Shown: positions 34,764 through 44,056, numbered from the stretch's first letter. The stretch: DNA of 64,000 nucleotides from an uncultured Bacilli bacterium (GCA_934096985.1 CAKONC010000004.1:1-64000); one strand, 5' to 3'. Notes: generated by a model not told the origin, from the sequence alone. Numbers and translations are program-made.

Positions 34764-34768
34764 CCACC
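34764..34768. repeat. Right attachment-site core (GGTGG on the minus strand)
   Basis: Plus-strand CCACC. It marks the end of amidase-coding homology at NAGG and the start of element sequence. It matches 22415-22419. Confidence 0.8.
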
Positions 34769-35023
34769 TGCATTTAAGTGATTAGATAAAACAATAACAT
34801 CACTACTGTTGCCATAAAAACTTTGTGCTCTTTTTGGCCTCGTAGTTTGATCTAATAATTCATCAGAAGTTCGTGTCATAGAGTTTTCTATACCTAATTC
34901 ATCTAATCTTTTTTTTATATAATTACTAATTTTTAAAGTATACTCTTTTTCTAATATACCATTACCTGATGAGCCACCATCTGCTCCACCATGCCCAGCG
35001 TCAATTACAACTTTTTTTGCCAT
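34764..35023 (-). pseudogene. N-acetylmuramoyl-L-alanine amidase, N-terminal half (cut by the element)
   Basis: From ATG 35023 (AGGATGTGAT just upstream), the first 87 residues read VVIDAGHGG (Zn-ligand His at 11), ILEKEY (Glu ligand) and VIVLSNHLNAGG (second His), typical of Amidase_3. After the GGTGG the frame enters element sequence and ends in a short tail at 34715 (DAYYVVKIWYL...). The catalytic Glu lies in the other half, 12.35 kb away, so this half cannot be active. The gene follows the LlaJI-like nuclease gene by 60 bases. Confidence 0.9.
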
Positions 35024-35083
35024 AAATATCACATCCTATAATAATTTATGCTAAATAAAATAAGATGAAATACTAAGATAATA

Positions 35084-36313
35084 TTATTGAAATGTTTCAA
35101 CTATTTTTTGAATAGATGAAATTAATTTATCCATATTATTATTTTCATGTCTTGTATAACAATCTATTAGATATTTAGTATCAATTAATATGACAGATAC
35201 TCTCTCATAATATTTATTACTATTTCTATTTTTCCAACTACTTTCAGAAAAGCCAACATATTCAACATTATTATTAAATTCAAATAAATTTTTATATTTG
35301 TTATATGGCAATATAAATGCACTATATATTTGCTTATATTCATAATTACTTTCAATATGCTCTGCATATGTAATTTGTTTTTGAACAGAGTCTGTATTTG
35401 GTAAATGAAATGGATTTTTAGTAATTCCATATTTATAATACTTAGAATCCAATATATAAATATCTTTTTCTACAGAAAAAATTGTATCTGGTCTTAAGTT
35501 TGATGATTCTATCACCTTATCAAAACCTAACATATAATATCTAGAATTAGGAAAATATTTGTCAACTTTTTCATTTCCATATACTTTATTAACCATATAC
35601 TCCCAAATGTATTCATACTGATTTGTACCATAATTTTTTAGTCTTAATTTTTTACTACTTCCACACATTTCTAAAATTTTTTTCATGTTAATTAGCAAAG
35701 TCTTTTTATGATCATCAAATGTATGAATAATTTCCTTTTTTAATATTGTAATATAATAATTATACCTACCATTTATTATATTATTTTCTGGTACAGGAAT
35801 ATTTCCAAAAAGCCATCCAATGTACTCCACACTAATTTTAACACAGTAAGCGTGAATATCGGTAATTATGTTATCTTCTAAAGTATTTTTTTCAACGTAA
35901 GGATTTAAATATATAACATTTTTTCCACTAATATAAAACTTAGTGTTAAGAGTTTTTTTCCAATTAATCTTGCCACTTTGATTTTGTTTATACATTTTTT
36001 CTTTATCTGAATATAATCCATTATTCAAATAATCATTTATTATCCAAAGGAATGATTCAAATGGAACCTCATCATTTTTATATTTACTTGTTAATAGTTT
36101 TGGATCATTATTAATTAAACGATTGCCATCAGAAATTGTTTTTACTAAATTCATAATGTTTCTTCTGCACTCATAATTTTCTTTTGGTATTTCATATCCT
36201 AACGGAAAATATACTTTAACTTCATCATTTTTGAACATAATACCAACATAATTATCATCTATTGTATTAGAAGAAACAGCACATATATCTTTTAAATTTT
36301 TAATCTTTTTCAT
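35084..36313 (-). CDS. LlaJI-family restriction endonuclease (McrC-like subunit)
   Basis: 409 residues. The C-terminal nuclease part has LRPDTIFSV and IYILDSKYYKYG around residues 272-291, the PD...DxK triad of LlaJI/McrC nucleases, then SVQKQITYAEHI. Upstream is a helical N-domain. In LlaJI systems this subunit acts with a McrB-like GTPase that translocates along DNA, plus C5 methyltransferases. Here the GTPase and methyltransferase are damaged, so the nuclease is probably inactive in effect. Its ATG overlaps the McrB remnant by 14 bases. Confidence 0.85.
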   Translation of the reverse strand: MKKIKNLKDICAVSSNTIDDNYVGIMFKNDEVKVYFPLGYEIPKENYECRRNIMNLVKTISDGNRLINNDPKLLTSKYKNDEVPFESFLWIINDYLNNGLYSDKEKMYKQNQSGKINWKKTLNTKFYISGKNVIYLNPYVEKNTLEDNIITDIHAYCVKISVEYIGWLFGNIPVPENNIINGRYNYYITILKKEIIHTFDDHKKTLLINMKKILEMCGSSKKLRLKNYGTNQYEYIWEYMVNKVYGNEKVDKYFPNSRYYMLGFDKVIESSNLRPDTIFSVEKDIYILDSKYYKYGITKNPFHLPNTDSVQKQITYAEHIESNYEYKQIYSAFILPYNKYKNLFEFNNNVEYVGFSESSWKNRNSNKYYERVSVILIDTKYLIDCYTRHENNNMDKLISSIQKIVETFQ

Positions 36314-36734
36314 TTATATCTCTAACTAATAGTTCATCATTTTGATCCAAAAACATATCTTTAAAAATACGTAACTTGTTATCATAATAGGCCTTAGTAA
36401 GTTCATCAAATGAACTAATACTATCATCAAACCATAAACTTGGATCTATTTTTGCTATATCATCCCTTATATACAACAATACTTTTTCAATAAACTTGTC
36501 AATAAGATTCCTATCACTATTTAATGGAGTTGCTGATAATTCTTTTTCTGTAACAAAATATACCCCGATTTGTTTATCTTCACTATTTAATCCTGTAGGA
36601 TTTTTTCTCATGATTTCTTTGTTAATAATATTTATAAAATCTTCCCATGTGTAAGAAGTACCCGGGATATACATTGAAGCTAACTTTTGATCATAAGCAT
36701 TTTCTTTGTTAAAATCATTTATTATTCTATGCAT
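36300..36734 (-). pseudogene. McrB-like GTPase, C-terminal remnant
   Basis: 144 residues. SYTWEDFINIINKEI, DKQIGVYFV and FIEKVLLYIRDDI match the end of McrB-type AAA+ GTPases (DKQIGpwF, KVLPYLwdD). The Walker motifs and all of the N-terminal AAA+ core are missing. The ORF starts inside the end of the truncated methyltransferase, so one deletion probably removed the methyltransferase 3' end and the GTPase 5' part together. It may still be translated. Confidence 0.7.
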
Positions 36735-37515
36735 TCTCCATCTTCTTTTCTAGGAAAATATATCTCATTTTCCCAAGCTGAATGACCAGTTGGCATATGC
36801 ATCATACATTCAACATGACGCCACGCATGAGTAGGTGGTCTATGCATAGGATGAACATTTTTATTATCTAGTTGTTTTAATTTATTTCTATATTCTTTTT
36901 CTCTTATAATTGAATCTAAAGATGGTAAATCACCAATTGCTTCTCTCAAGGTAACAATTTTATCTTTTTTAGGTGGAAATTTCCATTTAACATTTGTATC
37001 TTTACGTGAAAATAAAAATATGGCTCTTTGTCTATTTTGAGGTACACCATAATCCATTGCATTTATTATTTGGTTATCATTTATATGATAATATTGTCCT
37101 AATCTTTTTTTTATATAATCTGGTATTAGCATTTTTTCCCCATTATATTGAATTGGAGTTTTTATTTGTTGAACCACATTTTCTAGTAAAGCAAATTTGG
37201 GTTTTATATCTAAAATTGCATCTATTGCGTATTTTATTAATGAATTTCTAGGATCAAGGGGATTTTTGTTTCCAGCTAAACTCATACCCTGACAAGGTGG
37301 CGTTGCAATTATAAAATCAACATTTTCGGATATTGATTTATCAATATATTATCATTTGTTATATCACCACAAATAACCTCTGTATTGGGATGACAATGTT
37401 TATAAAATTTGCATCTATTTTCTAACAATTCGTTTGCAACAACTATGTCTAATCCTAATTCTTCTAAATACGTTTCAGCTATTCCTACATTTGCAAATAA
37501 AGATAATCCTTTCAT
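36722..37515 (-). pseudogene. C5 cytosine DNA methyltransferase, frameshifted and truncated
   Basis: From ATG 37515 (AGGAG upstream), motif I is SLFANVGIAE. The frame breaks near 37310-37345: the first ORF stops at 37309 while the second frame carries VDFIIATPPCQG (catalytic PPC motif), LLENV (VI) and NRQRAIFLFSR (VIII). One T missing in ATATATTGATAAA would explain the shift. After KWKFPPK and HAWRHVECM the product ends at residue ~260, with motifs IX and X gone. It is a dead LlaJI-type methyltransferase. Confidence 0.82.
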
Positions 37516-37764
37516 ATTTATTACTCCTAACTCTTTGATGTGACACGATACCTTTAAATTTTGACACATACTTTAGTATTTTATAATAAGCCATATCATT
37601 TTCAAATGGATTGTTACGTTTTATTAATTAATTCACACTTTTATTTTCAAAACAATTATATCATAAAAAATGCAATTTGGTTTTTTAAAACTACTCAAAT
37701 ATGCAATTTTTTTTGCAAGCAAATTTTGATAATATTTATGAACATCTAAAATTTATTTTTCATA

Positions 37765-38595
37765 TTAATTACGAGTATCATAATCATCTAGAAAACTTTT
37801 ATATACTCCGTCTTTTTTTGTACCCAAAATACAATTTAAATTAACATTATTCAAAGCTGTAAAAATATTGTTATCAATATTTAAATTTACTTTTCTTAAT
37901 TCTTTTATTAAATTTTTCATTTCATTTCTTTTACTTATGTTTTCATCAGAAATATCACAAGCTTCTGTAAATCTACATGCACAATTTAAAAAAGTTAAAT
38001 CATTATAATTTTTCCACGATATAATTGCTTGTTCTTTGACTAAATATAGAGGTCTAATTAACTCTAATCCTTTATAATTTTCTGAGTGTAATTTAGGCAT
38101 CATAGTTTTAACTTCTGAACCATAAAACATAGAAAGTAAAGTTGTTTCTATTACATCATCAAAATGATGTCCTAAAGCAATTTTATTACAGCCAAGTTCT
38201 TTAGCTTTGCTATATAAATATCCTCTACGCATTCTTGCGCATAAATAACAAGGGTTACCACTCACATTTGTAGTTACATCAAAGATATTACTTTCAAATA
38301 TTTCAATCGGAATATTTAACTTTTTTGCATTTGCCTCAATCAACATTCTATTTGCCTTACTGTATCCTGGATCCATGACTACATAATGTGCAGTAAAAGG
38401 AAATTTACCATGACGTACTAATTCTTGAAGGCACTTAGCAAGCAAAAAAGAATCTTTTCCACCACTTATACATACCATGATATTATCATTTTCACTTATT
38501 AATTTATATTCAGTTATGCCTTTAATAAATTTACTCCATATATCTTTACGATATTTTGTAATTATACTTCTTTCAATTTCTAAATATTTTTCCAT
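37765..38595 (-). CDS. ttcA: TtcA-family tRNA 2-thiocytidine synthetase-like protein
   Basis: 276 residues. The PP-loop is CISGGKDSFLLAK (about 43-52). The PCYLCARMRRGYLY segment supplies the CxxC pair, and GHHFDD is the second PP-loop motif. TtcA proteins adenylate and thiolate C32 of tRNA with a 4Fe-4S cluster; the family also includes related adenylyl-transferases, so the substrate is inferred. The start is ATG. It is the first gene after the defence region and lies 30 bases from the next gene upstream. Confidence 0.85.
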   Translation of the reverse strand: MEKYLEIERSIITKYRKDIWSKFIKGITEYKLISENDNIMVCISGGKDSFLLAKCLQELVRHGKFPFTAHYVVMDPGYSKANRMLIEANAKKLNIPIEIFESNIFDVTTNVSGNPCYLCARMRRGYLYSKAKELGCNKIALGHHFDDVIETTLLSMFYGSEVKTMMPKLHSENYKGLELIRPLYLVKEQAIISWKNYNDLTFLNCACRFTEACDISDENISKRNEMKNLIKELRKVNLNIDNNIFTALNNVNLNCILGTKKDGVYKSFLDDYDTRN

Positions 38596-38625
38596 ATTCT
38601 ACTCCATCACTTATTAAAAAAACTA

Positions 38626-39216
38626 TCATTTTGACAGTTTTCTTTTAGAATCTATATCTCTAATATTTTTATCAAACAAATACGTTTTTGCAAGTTGATA
38701 ATCTCTTGCAGGTTCTTGTAAAAGTGTATATCCACATTCTTGTACTGCATTAAAATACGGATAATCTGTTTGTGGCACTTCAAATGTTAAAACTGTTATA
38801 GATGGTGATGCTACTTCCAAAACACTTTCAATATAACAAATAGTTTCTTTATAAAAAGTTTGTCTGGCTTCTTCATCTAAAAAATGTAAAACTACTATTT
38901 CTCCTACTATAGCATTTTCATCATCTCCACCAGCACAAGTACTAATCCTAGAATAAGCAAACGGATGATGATTATCATCATATATTGTTAAAAATTGTAT
39001 ATTTTCACCAGTTTTTATAGTATCAACAATTTCACCAGCTCTTTTATAATTTTCATCTAAAAAAGATACTTTACTTGATAAATTACCATTTTTAATATTT
39101 TTAACAGAAATTTTTCTAAAAACAGATGTTCCAAAGTTTTGCTCTAAAAAATCATAGTAGCCTTGCATTATACCAATATAATCTTCACTGCTTGGTTTTT
39201 TCCAACTATATTTCAT
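38626..39216 (-). CDS. Protein of unknown function, possibly GNAT-like
   Basis: 196 residues from ATG 39216 (GGGGGAG 6 bases upstream; the longer frame starts at a TTG). No signal peptide or membrane helix. A central IQFLTIYDDNHHPFAYSRI strand pair, an ENAIVGEIVVLHFL strand and a C-terminal TVLTFEVPQTDYPYFNAVQECGY unit suggest an acetyltransferase-like fold. No acetyl-CoA motif is clear. It shares the minus-strand group with ttcA. Confidence 0.55.
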   Translation of the reverse strand: MKYSWKKPSSEDYIGIMQGYYDFLEQNFGTSVFRKISVKNIKNGNLSSKVSFLDENYKRAGEIVDTIKTGENIQFLTIYDDNHHPFAYSRISTCAGGDDENAIVGEIVVLHFLDEEARQTFYKETICYIESVLEVASPSITVLTFEVPQTDYPYFNAVQECGYTLLQEPARDYQLAKTYLFDKNIRDIDSKRKLSK

Positions 39217-39302
39217 TTTTTCTCCCCCAATCAATAAAACATATGACTATTCTAACATATTTTTTTTAAAAAGTAAAAATTGCTTTGATTATTTAGTAAT
39301 TA

Positions 39303-39326
39303 TGTTTACCAATTAATGTGTAAACA
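39303..39326. promoter_or_regulatory. Inverted repeat, possible operator for the orphan plus-strand gene
   Basis: TGTTTAC, a 10-base spacer, then GTAAACA: a perfect 7-bp inverted repeat 78 bases before the ATG of the gene at 39404. It lies between two divergent genes and could serve either. Confidence 0.35.
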
Positions 39327-39403
39327 AATGCCCTACTAATTAAAATAAATAAAATTATATGCTAAAATATATGTAATATTATGTAGGAATGTAAGGTGAA
39401 AAA

Positions 39404-40357
39404 ATGAGCAAGCAGTATATTTTCAAAACATTATTAAATTATTTAGCTAAAATAAAAGCATATGGAAACTTAGATACAGATGTACAAAGAATTTATAATA
39501 TGTATGGCTTTGGCTATGATGAAGAAAATGATGCACAATTGCTAATGTATTTACAACAGTTTAACCAAGAAAGAAGTGTGCCATACATTGCTTCTGGTCA
39601 AAGTGGTTACTTTAATGATCAAATTGATGCAAACGGCTTATCAAATATAAAGGTTAGTGATCAAGATTTAGAAGATGCTAAATTTATATCTAGTTATTTT
39701 GGCAAGAATATTAATTATCAATCTAACAACGTACAAATAGTTTATACTACTTTATTAGGAACAACAGAGTTTAATTATGCCAGTCAATCATTTCCTGCAG
39801 GAATATTCGAGGATGTATTTCAATGCAGTCCATCACACGCACTCCCCATACAACCAAAAGTTGGAGAAACTGAGCAAGATTTTTACTTAAGACTTCTAAT
39901 TTATCAAATGGATAGCATAAGCACTTTTAAAGTAGAATATAAAGATGAAGCTATATATAGAGCAACTCGATTAATAAATAATTTTTGTAAATCAAAAAAC
40001 AGAGTTTATTTAATCAAACTAGAAGATGTATTAAGTCTTAAGGCAAGTTTTGGGGATATATCCGGTTTAAGAGATGGAAGCTTATCAACAGAAGATGCCA
40101 ATCTTAAAATTCAATCTCTTGTTTCACTTGATGATTTATTAAATAATTATAACATATCTAATGATTATTTATATTCTGATCCCAACTTAACCAGTGAATA
40201 TGGAATTGCATTGTATGGCAATATACCTAAAAGTAAATTAAAATATATTGAAGTTGAAAGAGCATATACATTAATGCAAAAAAAAGCTGTAGATATGGGG
40301 CTTCAATTTGGAGATGAAATTCCCAAAAGTTATAATAGTAGTATGACAATAAAATAA
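39404..40357 (+). CDS. Orphan protein of unknown function
   Basis: 317 residues, no signal peptide, no membrane helix. Tyr-, Asn- and Ser-rich with mixed helix and strand. It has segments such as QIVYTTLLGTTEFNYASQSFPAGIFEDVFQ and LPIQPKVGETEQDFYLRLL but no motif I recognise. GGTGA lies 5 bases before the ATG. It is a lone plus-strand gene, followed by a weak hairpin (40418-40431, T7 after) and then degenerate sequence. Confidence 0.65.
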   Translation: MSKQYIFKTLLNYLAKIKAYGNLDTDVQRIYNMYGFGYDEENDAQLLMYLQQFNQERSVPYIASGQSGYFNDQIDANGLSNIKVSDQDLEDAKFISSYFGKNINYQSNNVQIVYTTLLGTTEFNYASQSFPAGIFEDVFQCSPSHALPIQPKVGETEQDFYLRLLIYQMDSISTFKVEYKDEAIYRATRLINNFCKSKNRVYLIKLEDVLSLKASFGDISGLRDGSLSTEDANLKIQSLVSLDDLLNNYNISNDYLYSDPNLTSEYGIALYGNIPKSKLKYIEVERAYTLMQKKAVDMGLQFGDEIPKSYNSSMTIK

Positions 40358-40483
40358 TAAAAATGAATTTTAATCCATTTTACTAAAATAATTTCTTTTA
40401 ATTAGTTCTTGTCAAAACTCAAGTATTTGAGCATTTTTTTAATTAAGCAATATCCCATGTATCTATACCTTTTTTCTAACAAA

Positions 40484-41368
40484 TGAGTTAATGAATAGTT
40501 TAGAAAATTATAGAAAAATGTTAAATGACATTAGTCTATATAAATTTGAATTTAAAAAAAGTAAAATACTAAACAGATTAAATAGCTGTAACGTTAATGA
40601 TAATACAAAAAATATAGATAATTAATACTTAAAAATAGTTGCTGAATTGATATCAAAAGAAGTTAATGTTTCATCTAATAGAAAACCATTTAAATAATCT
40701 CAATTAAAATACACTGAACACTATTGATTGTCAGGTGAAATTGTTAATGGTTGTCCAATTACTACTTCAATTGAGATTAAGCCAGAAATGTTAAGTAACA
40801 AATGGGGAGTTAACATTGTACATAAATATATGCTAGAAGATAGCCAAGAAGAAAAAGTAATAAATAAACAATATGATTTGCCAAACGAGGAAGTAATATT
40901 GAAAATATTAGAAAAAAATTATTTAAGAGATTTAAAGAATAATTATTTTAGTGATGATAAAATTCAAAAATATTCACATTGGGAGTTAGAATATAATTAT
41001 TATTTTAAAATTTCTGATACATTTAACCGAGAACCTGAAGAAGTAAAAAAATAGTAAACGCATTAAACTGTGAAAACATAATTAACGAAGCATTAAAAAA
41101 AAGTAGATAAAATAATTAAACCAATGTATGATAAGCAAAAAATGTGATATTCAATAGCAGAAAACATTTATAAGTAAATTGAAAAATTACCAATTAATTT
41201 TGAGTTTAAGATAGAACAATTTTTTTAAGATTACAATATTGAAAAAAATGTAAATTTAATAGCTCAAAAAGTTATTTCATATTGTATAGTAAACAATGTT
41301 AAAATAATTGAAAAATTTCCTAATGCTGATATAGGTTTACCATGGAATAGTCTAAAAATTAAAAAATA
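40484..41368 (+). pseudogene. Degenerate region, probably a decayed plus-strand gene
   Basis: Several plus-strand ORF fragments are separated by stops: a 43-residue ORF (40492-40623), a 108-residue ORF (40728-41054, TTG start), and a fragment near 41270-41368 (NVKIIEKFPNADIGLPW). Between them frames shift or stop often while coding-like composition continues. The 108-residue part resembles no family I know. The remaining sequence to 41770 holds no gene. Confidence 0.4.
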
Positions 41369-41770
41369 AAATAAAAAAAAACACTATTTTTTTATTGAGT
41401 CTGTAAATAATTCCCTAATATGATGATTTTAATTTTATTATCAAAGTTTTTAATAAAAACATCATTAGAATAATTAAAAACAAGAAACATTATATTAATG
41501 ATAATTACTTTAAGAAACTTAATATAAGTTATGTTTTAGCTAATTTATTAATAATATCATTTATAATTGTTGAAGTTATATTACAAAAATTACATATAAA
41601 TTCTAATTTTTTATTTTAACCATTTTCCTATCTTAATTTTTATTTAATAATATTTACCATGGATAACATACAGTCTTTTTTATAAGATAATCTTTATATT
41701 ACTTCGAAGCTCAAGCAAAATAGTTCAATACACAAAAAAACTAACCCAAATGGGTTAAATGTAATAAAAA
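41369..41770. other. Non-coding stretch before tRNA-Cys
   Basis: AT-rich, with no ORF longer than about 40 codons that has a ribosome site. I see nothing except short A/T runs and a weak CCCAAATGGG pairing near 41743-41754. Confidence 0.5.
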
Positions 41771-41791
41771 AAGCTCAAAAAGTTCGAGCTT
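41771..41791 (-). terminator. Terminator of tRNA-Cys
   Basis: AAGCTC and GAGCTT form a 6-bp stem with a 9-base loop, followed on the minus strand by T7. It lies 10 bases past the tRNA 3' end. Confidence 0.75.
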
Positions 41792-41800
41792 ATTTTTTTA

Positions 41801-41874
41801 TGGAGGAACCGACCAGATTCGAACTGGTGCTCAGGGTGTTGCAGACCCACGCCTTACCACTTGGCTACGGTTCC
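41801..41874 (-). tRNA. tRNA-Cys (anticodon GCA)
   Basis: 74 bases including encoded CCA. The acceptor GGAACCG pairs with CGGTTCC; the anticodon loop CTGCAAC gives GCA; the T arm is ACCAG-TTCGAAT-CTGGT. Confidence 0.94.
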
Positions 41875-41908
41875 ATAATACATAATATGCTTTTTCCTAA
41901 GCAATATT

Positions 41909-41937
41909 ATTGTATTATATTTTTTTTTACATGTCAA
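41909..41937 (-). promoter_or_regulatory. Promoter of tRNA-Cys
   Basis: On the minus strand TTGACA, a 17-base spacer and TACAAT lie 35 bases before the tRNA. The -35 overlaps the stop codon of the upstream membrane protein gene. Confidence 0.6.
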
Positions 41938-43547
41938 CTTTTTAAATTAATAATATACTTTTGGTTTCTTATAATTACAATTGCTTGAATAATACTTGCA
42001 TTTTTTATATCTTTATTAACTTCAAAAGCTAAAAATTTCGTATTATACGTTGGAGTTACATTATAGTATTCATCACTATAAACTTTATCACCAACTTTAT
42101 ACTGAATTTGCACAAAATTTTCGGCAAAGCTACTTATTAGGGAATTACTTATTCCATAATTTGAGGTATCGTCAATAAAATAATCAATATGTAATGTTAG
42201 TATATAATTTCCTAACCTTTTGCTATCATTTTTAGCAGCTATGGCATCATCATAAATATTACAACTATCTTTATAACACTTTTCATAAGTATAAAAATAT
42301 GTTTTGTTTATCTCATATTGGTCAACTTTTAAATACGAGTTGGCTAAGTAAGTATCCTCAAAAGTTACTTTTTCACCCAGTTTATAGTTGCCATTAAGTT
42401 TTAAATCATTAATAAATTTAGTTTTTAAACTTACATAAATATGTTTTGTAACTGATTCTTTATTAGTTATAACTGTACCATTATAAATATCAAGTTTATA
42501 TCCCTTGTGAGCATCTTTTTCATCAATTTTATACACTAAAGCAAATGTTTTATCAGTTTTATGTGTAAATGATGAAATAACATTTTCTGAAGCAAAATCT
42601 ATAAAATATGATGAATCACTAAGCGTTGGCTTAATTATTTTGTCACCATATGTTAAGTTAAACTGGTTAAAATCAATTGATCTAGTATAACCAGTATTAT
42701 TAACAAGATGCACTTTGAGAACAACATAATAATACCCTTTATTTAAAATATTTCCATGATAATCTAAATTCGTTACCATTGTATCTAGTATAGCAATATT
42801 TAGCCCATTATAAGTAAATTCTCTTCCTGTACGATAAGATTGATCATAGTTTACATGACGATTTTTTATACCCGAAACGACTAAAGCGACTGCCACAATA
42901 CTTAAAAATATTATTACAAATAGCTTATTTTCTTTAATATAATACCCAAACTCTCTCATACTGCGTCGAAATTTTCTTTTATATTTATAGCTATTTAAAT
43001 TAATATTAACTTCTACTTCCTCGGAATCTTCAAATCCATAATGCATCTCTTTTAAATCACTTTGGAAATTAAATTTCTTAATGTCAAAGCCTACAGTTCT
43101 AATTATGCTTATTATAAAAAATATTATTTGAGGAATAATGTAAATCATCGACAAGTCCCTAATACTACGAGAAAGTCTAGCACTAATTAATTCCTCAACT
43201 AAACTACCTAAAACTGACTTAATATATATAAGAATAACAAAAGAAATTATATAATAAATTATCATGCAAAGGTATACTTTAGTTGGTTTATTTTTGTGTC
43301 TTAAAAGATAATATATTGCTCCTGATAACAAAATAATGATTAATAAAATTATGAATAAATATGAAGGGGCATAAGTTTCTCCAAGACCTAATATTATATT
43401 TGAATTATAATTATTTTTTACATAATCCATAAAGAATCTAATGATAAGAGTAGTTCTATAAATTACAAAGCCAATCAAAAAAGATAGAATCAAATGAATA
43501 ATTCTAAAACGTTTAATTAAAAATGCATAAGGCTTTTTTAGTATCAC
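41934..43547 (-). CDS. Polytopic membrane protein with DUF4352-like outer domain
   Basis: 537 residues. Four helices lie within residues 15-160, then a basic cytoplasmic segment (SYKYKRKFRRSMREF), a fifth helix near 212-230, and an outer part of 300 residues. The outer part starts FTYNGLNIAILDTMV and GYYYVVLKVHLVNNT, which resemble the immunoglobulin-like DUF4352 domain (NGI..V..V, ..V.V.N..). It is likely anchored in the cell membrane with that domain outside. Its TGA stop overlaps the tRNA-Cys promoter. Confidence 0.65.
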   Translation of the reverse strand: MILKKPYAFLIKRFRIIHLILSFLIGFVIYRTTLIIRFFMDYVKNNYNSNIILGLGETYAPSYLFIILLIIILLSGAIYYLLRHKNKPTKVYLCMIIYYIISFVILIYIKSVLGSLVEELISARLSRSIRDLSMIYIIPQIIFFIISIIRTVGFDIKKFNFQSDLKEMHYGFEDSEEVEVNINLNSYKYKRKFRRSMREFGYYIKENKLFVIIFLSIVAVALVVSGIKNRHVNYDQSYRTGREFTYNGLNIAILDTMVTNLDYHGNILNKGYYYVVLKVHLVNNTGYTRSIDFNQFNLTYGDKIIKPTLSDSSYFIDFASENVISSFTHKTDKTFALVYKIDEKDAHKGYKLDIYNGTVITNKESVTKHIYVSLKTKFINDLKLNGNYKLGEKVTFEDTYLANSYLKVDQYEINKTYFYTYEKCYKDSCNIYDDAIAAKNDSKRLGNYILTLHIDYFIDDTSNYGISNSLISSFAENFVQIQYKVGDKVYSDEYYNVTPTYNTKFLAFEVNKDIKNASIIQAIVIIRNQKYIINLKS

Positions 43548-43582
43548 TCTATTTCACCATATTAATTGTATCACAAAAAAAA

Positions 43583-43600
43583 AATGGTGCATAGACCATT
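43583..43600 (-). terminator. Terminator after the LysM gene
   Basis: AATGGT and ACCATT form a 6-bp stem with a 6-base loop, then T10 on the minus strand. It follows the stop of the gene at 43604 directly. Confidence 0.8.
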
Positions 43601-43603
43601 ATT

Positions 43604-44056
43604 TTATTTTCTTTGAGAAACTAATATTTGTCCTGGTAACAGATAAATAGTTTCATTTTCTTTTATAACAACTTCTTTATTTTTTTTAAACATATCACTA
43701 ACAGTTTCCAGTGTATCACCTTCCGCAGTAATATAATAACTATATCCTGACACTGGTAATAAAATTACTTGATTTGGATAAATATAATCGTCCATATTAA
43801 GACCATTAATTGAAGCTAACAAGCTTGGATTAATATTATATTTTTTACTTATTCCATATAAGGTATCACCTTTATTAATTGTGTAAGTATCAAAATACTT
43901 TGCTTTATTTTTAGGAACTATTATATCCATTCCCTCACGTAATGACTCACTATAATATAAATTGTTTAAATCTTCAATATATTCTTTATTTGTATGAAAC
44001 ATTCTTGCAATGTCTTCTATAGTCTCATTTGATTTAACACGATATTTTTCAAACAT
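43604..44056 (-). CDS. LysM-repeat protein, without signal peptide
   Basis: 150 residues made of three LysM-like repeats: YRVKSNETIEDIARMF, YTINKGDTLYGISKKY and YYITAEGDTLETVSDMF. The first and third are divergent. LysM domains bind N-acetylglucosamine polymers such as peptidoglycan. No signal peptide or catalytic domain is present, so it could act inside the cell or be exported by an unknown route. It lies 48 bases after the 44105 gene in the same direction. Confidence 0.78.
   Translation of the reverse strand: MFEKYRVKSNETIEDIARMFHTNKEYIEDLNNLYYSESLREGMDIIVPKNKAKYFDTYTINKGDTLYGISKKYNINPSLLASINGLNMDDYIYPNQVILLPVSGYSYYITAEGDTLETVSDMFKKNKEVVIKENETIYLLPGQILVSQRK

Larger units (their letters stand above)
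22415..34768. mobile_element. 12.35-kb serine-recombinase element carrying a defence-like island, inserted in an amidase gene
   Basis: The borders are set by the two halves of a split amidase gene, which rejoin in frame at GGTGG. The recombinase gene lies 140 bases inside the left border. Cargo: a duplicated winged-helix protein, a PIN/ParB/SNF2/nuclease/ParB operon, a D12 methyltransferase with a restriction enzyme, a DUF3644-like protein, a helix-turn-helix protein and a small zinc-ribbon protein. No relaxase, replication gene of known type or capsid gene is visible. It is therefore a mobilizable or purely integrative island, not a full ICE or prophage. Confidence 0.88.

Noticed and set aside
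18840..41874. tRNA-Trp or tRNA-Cys as the integration site of the island
   Set aside because: The border lies in the amidase gene. Both tRNAs are complete with own promoters and terminators and no duplicated 3' ends are seen.
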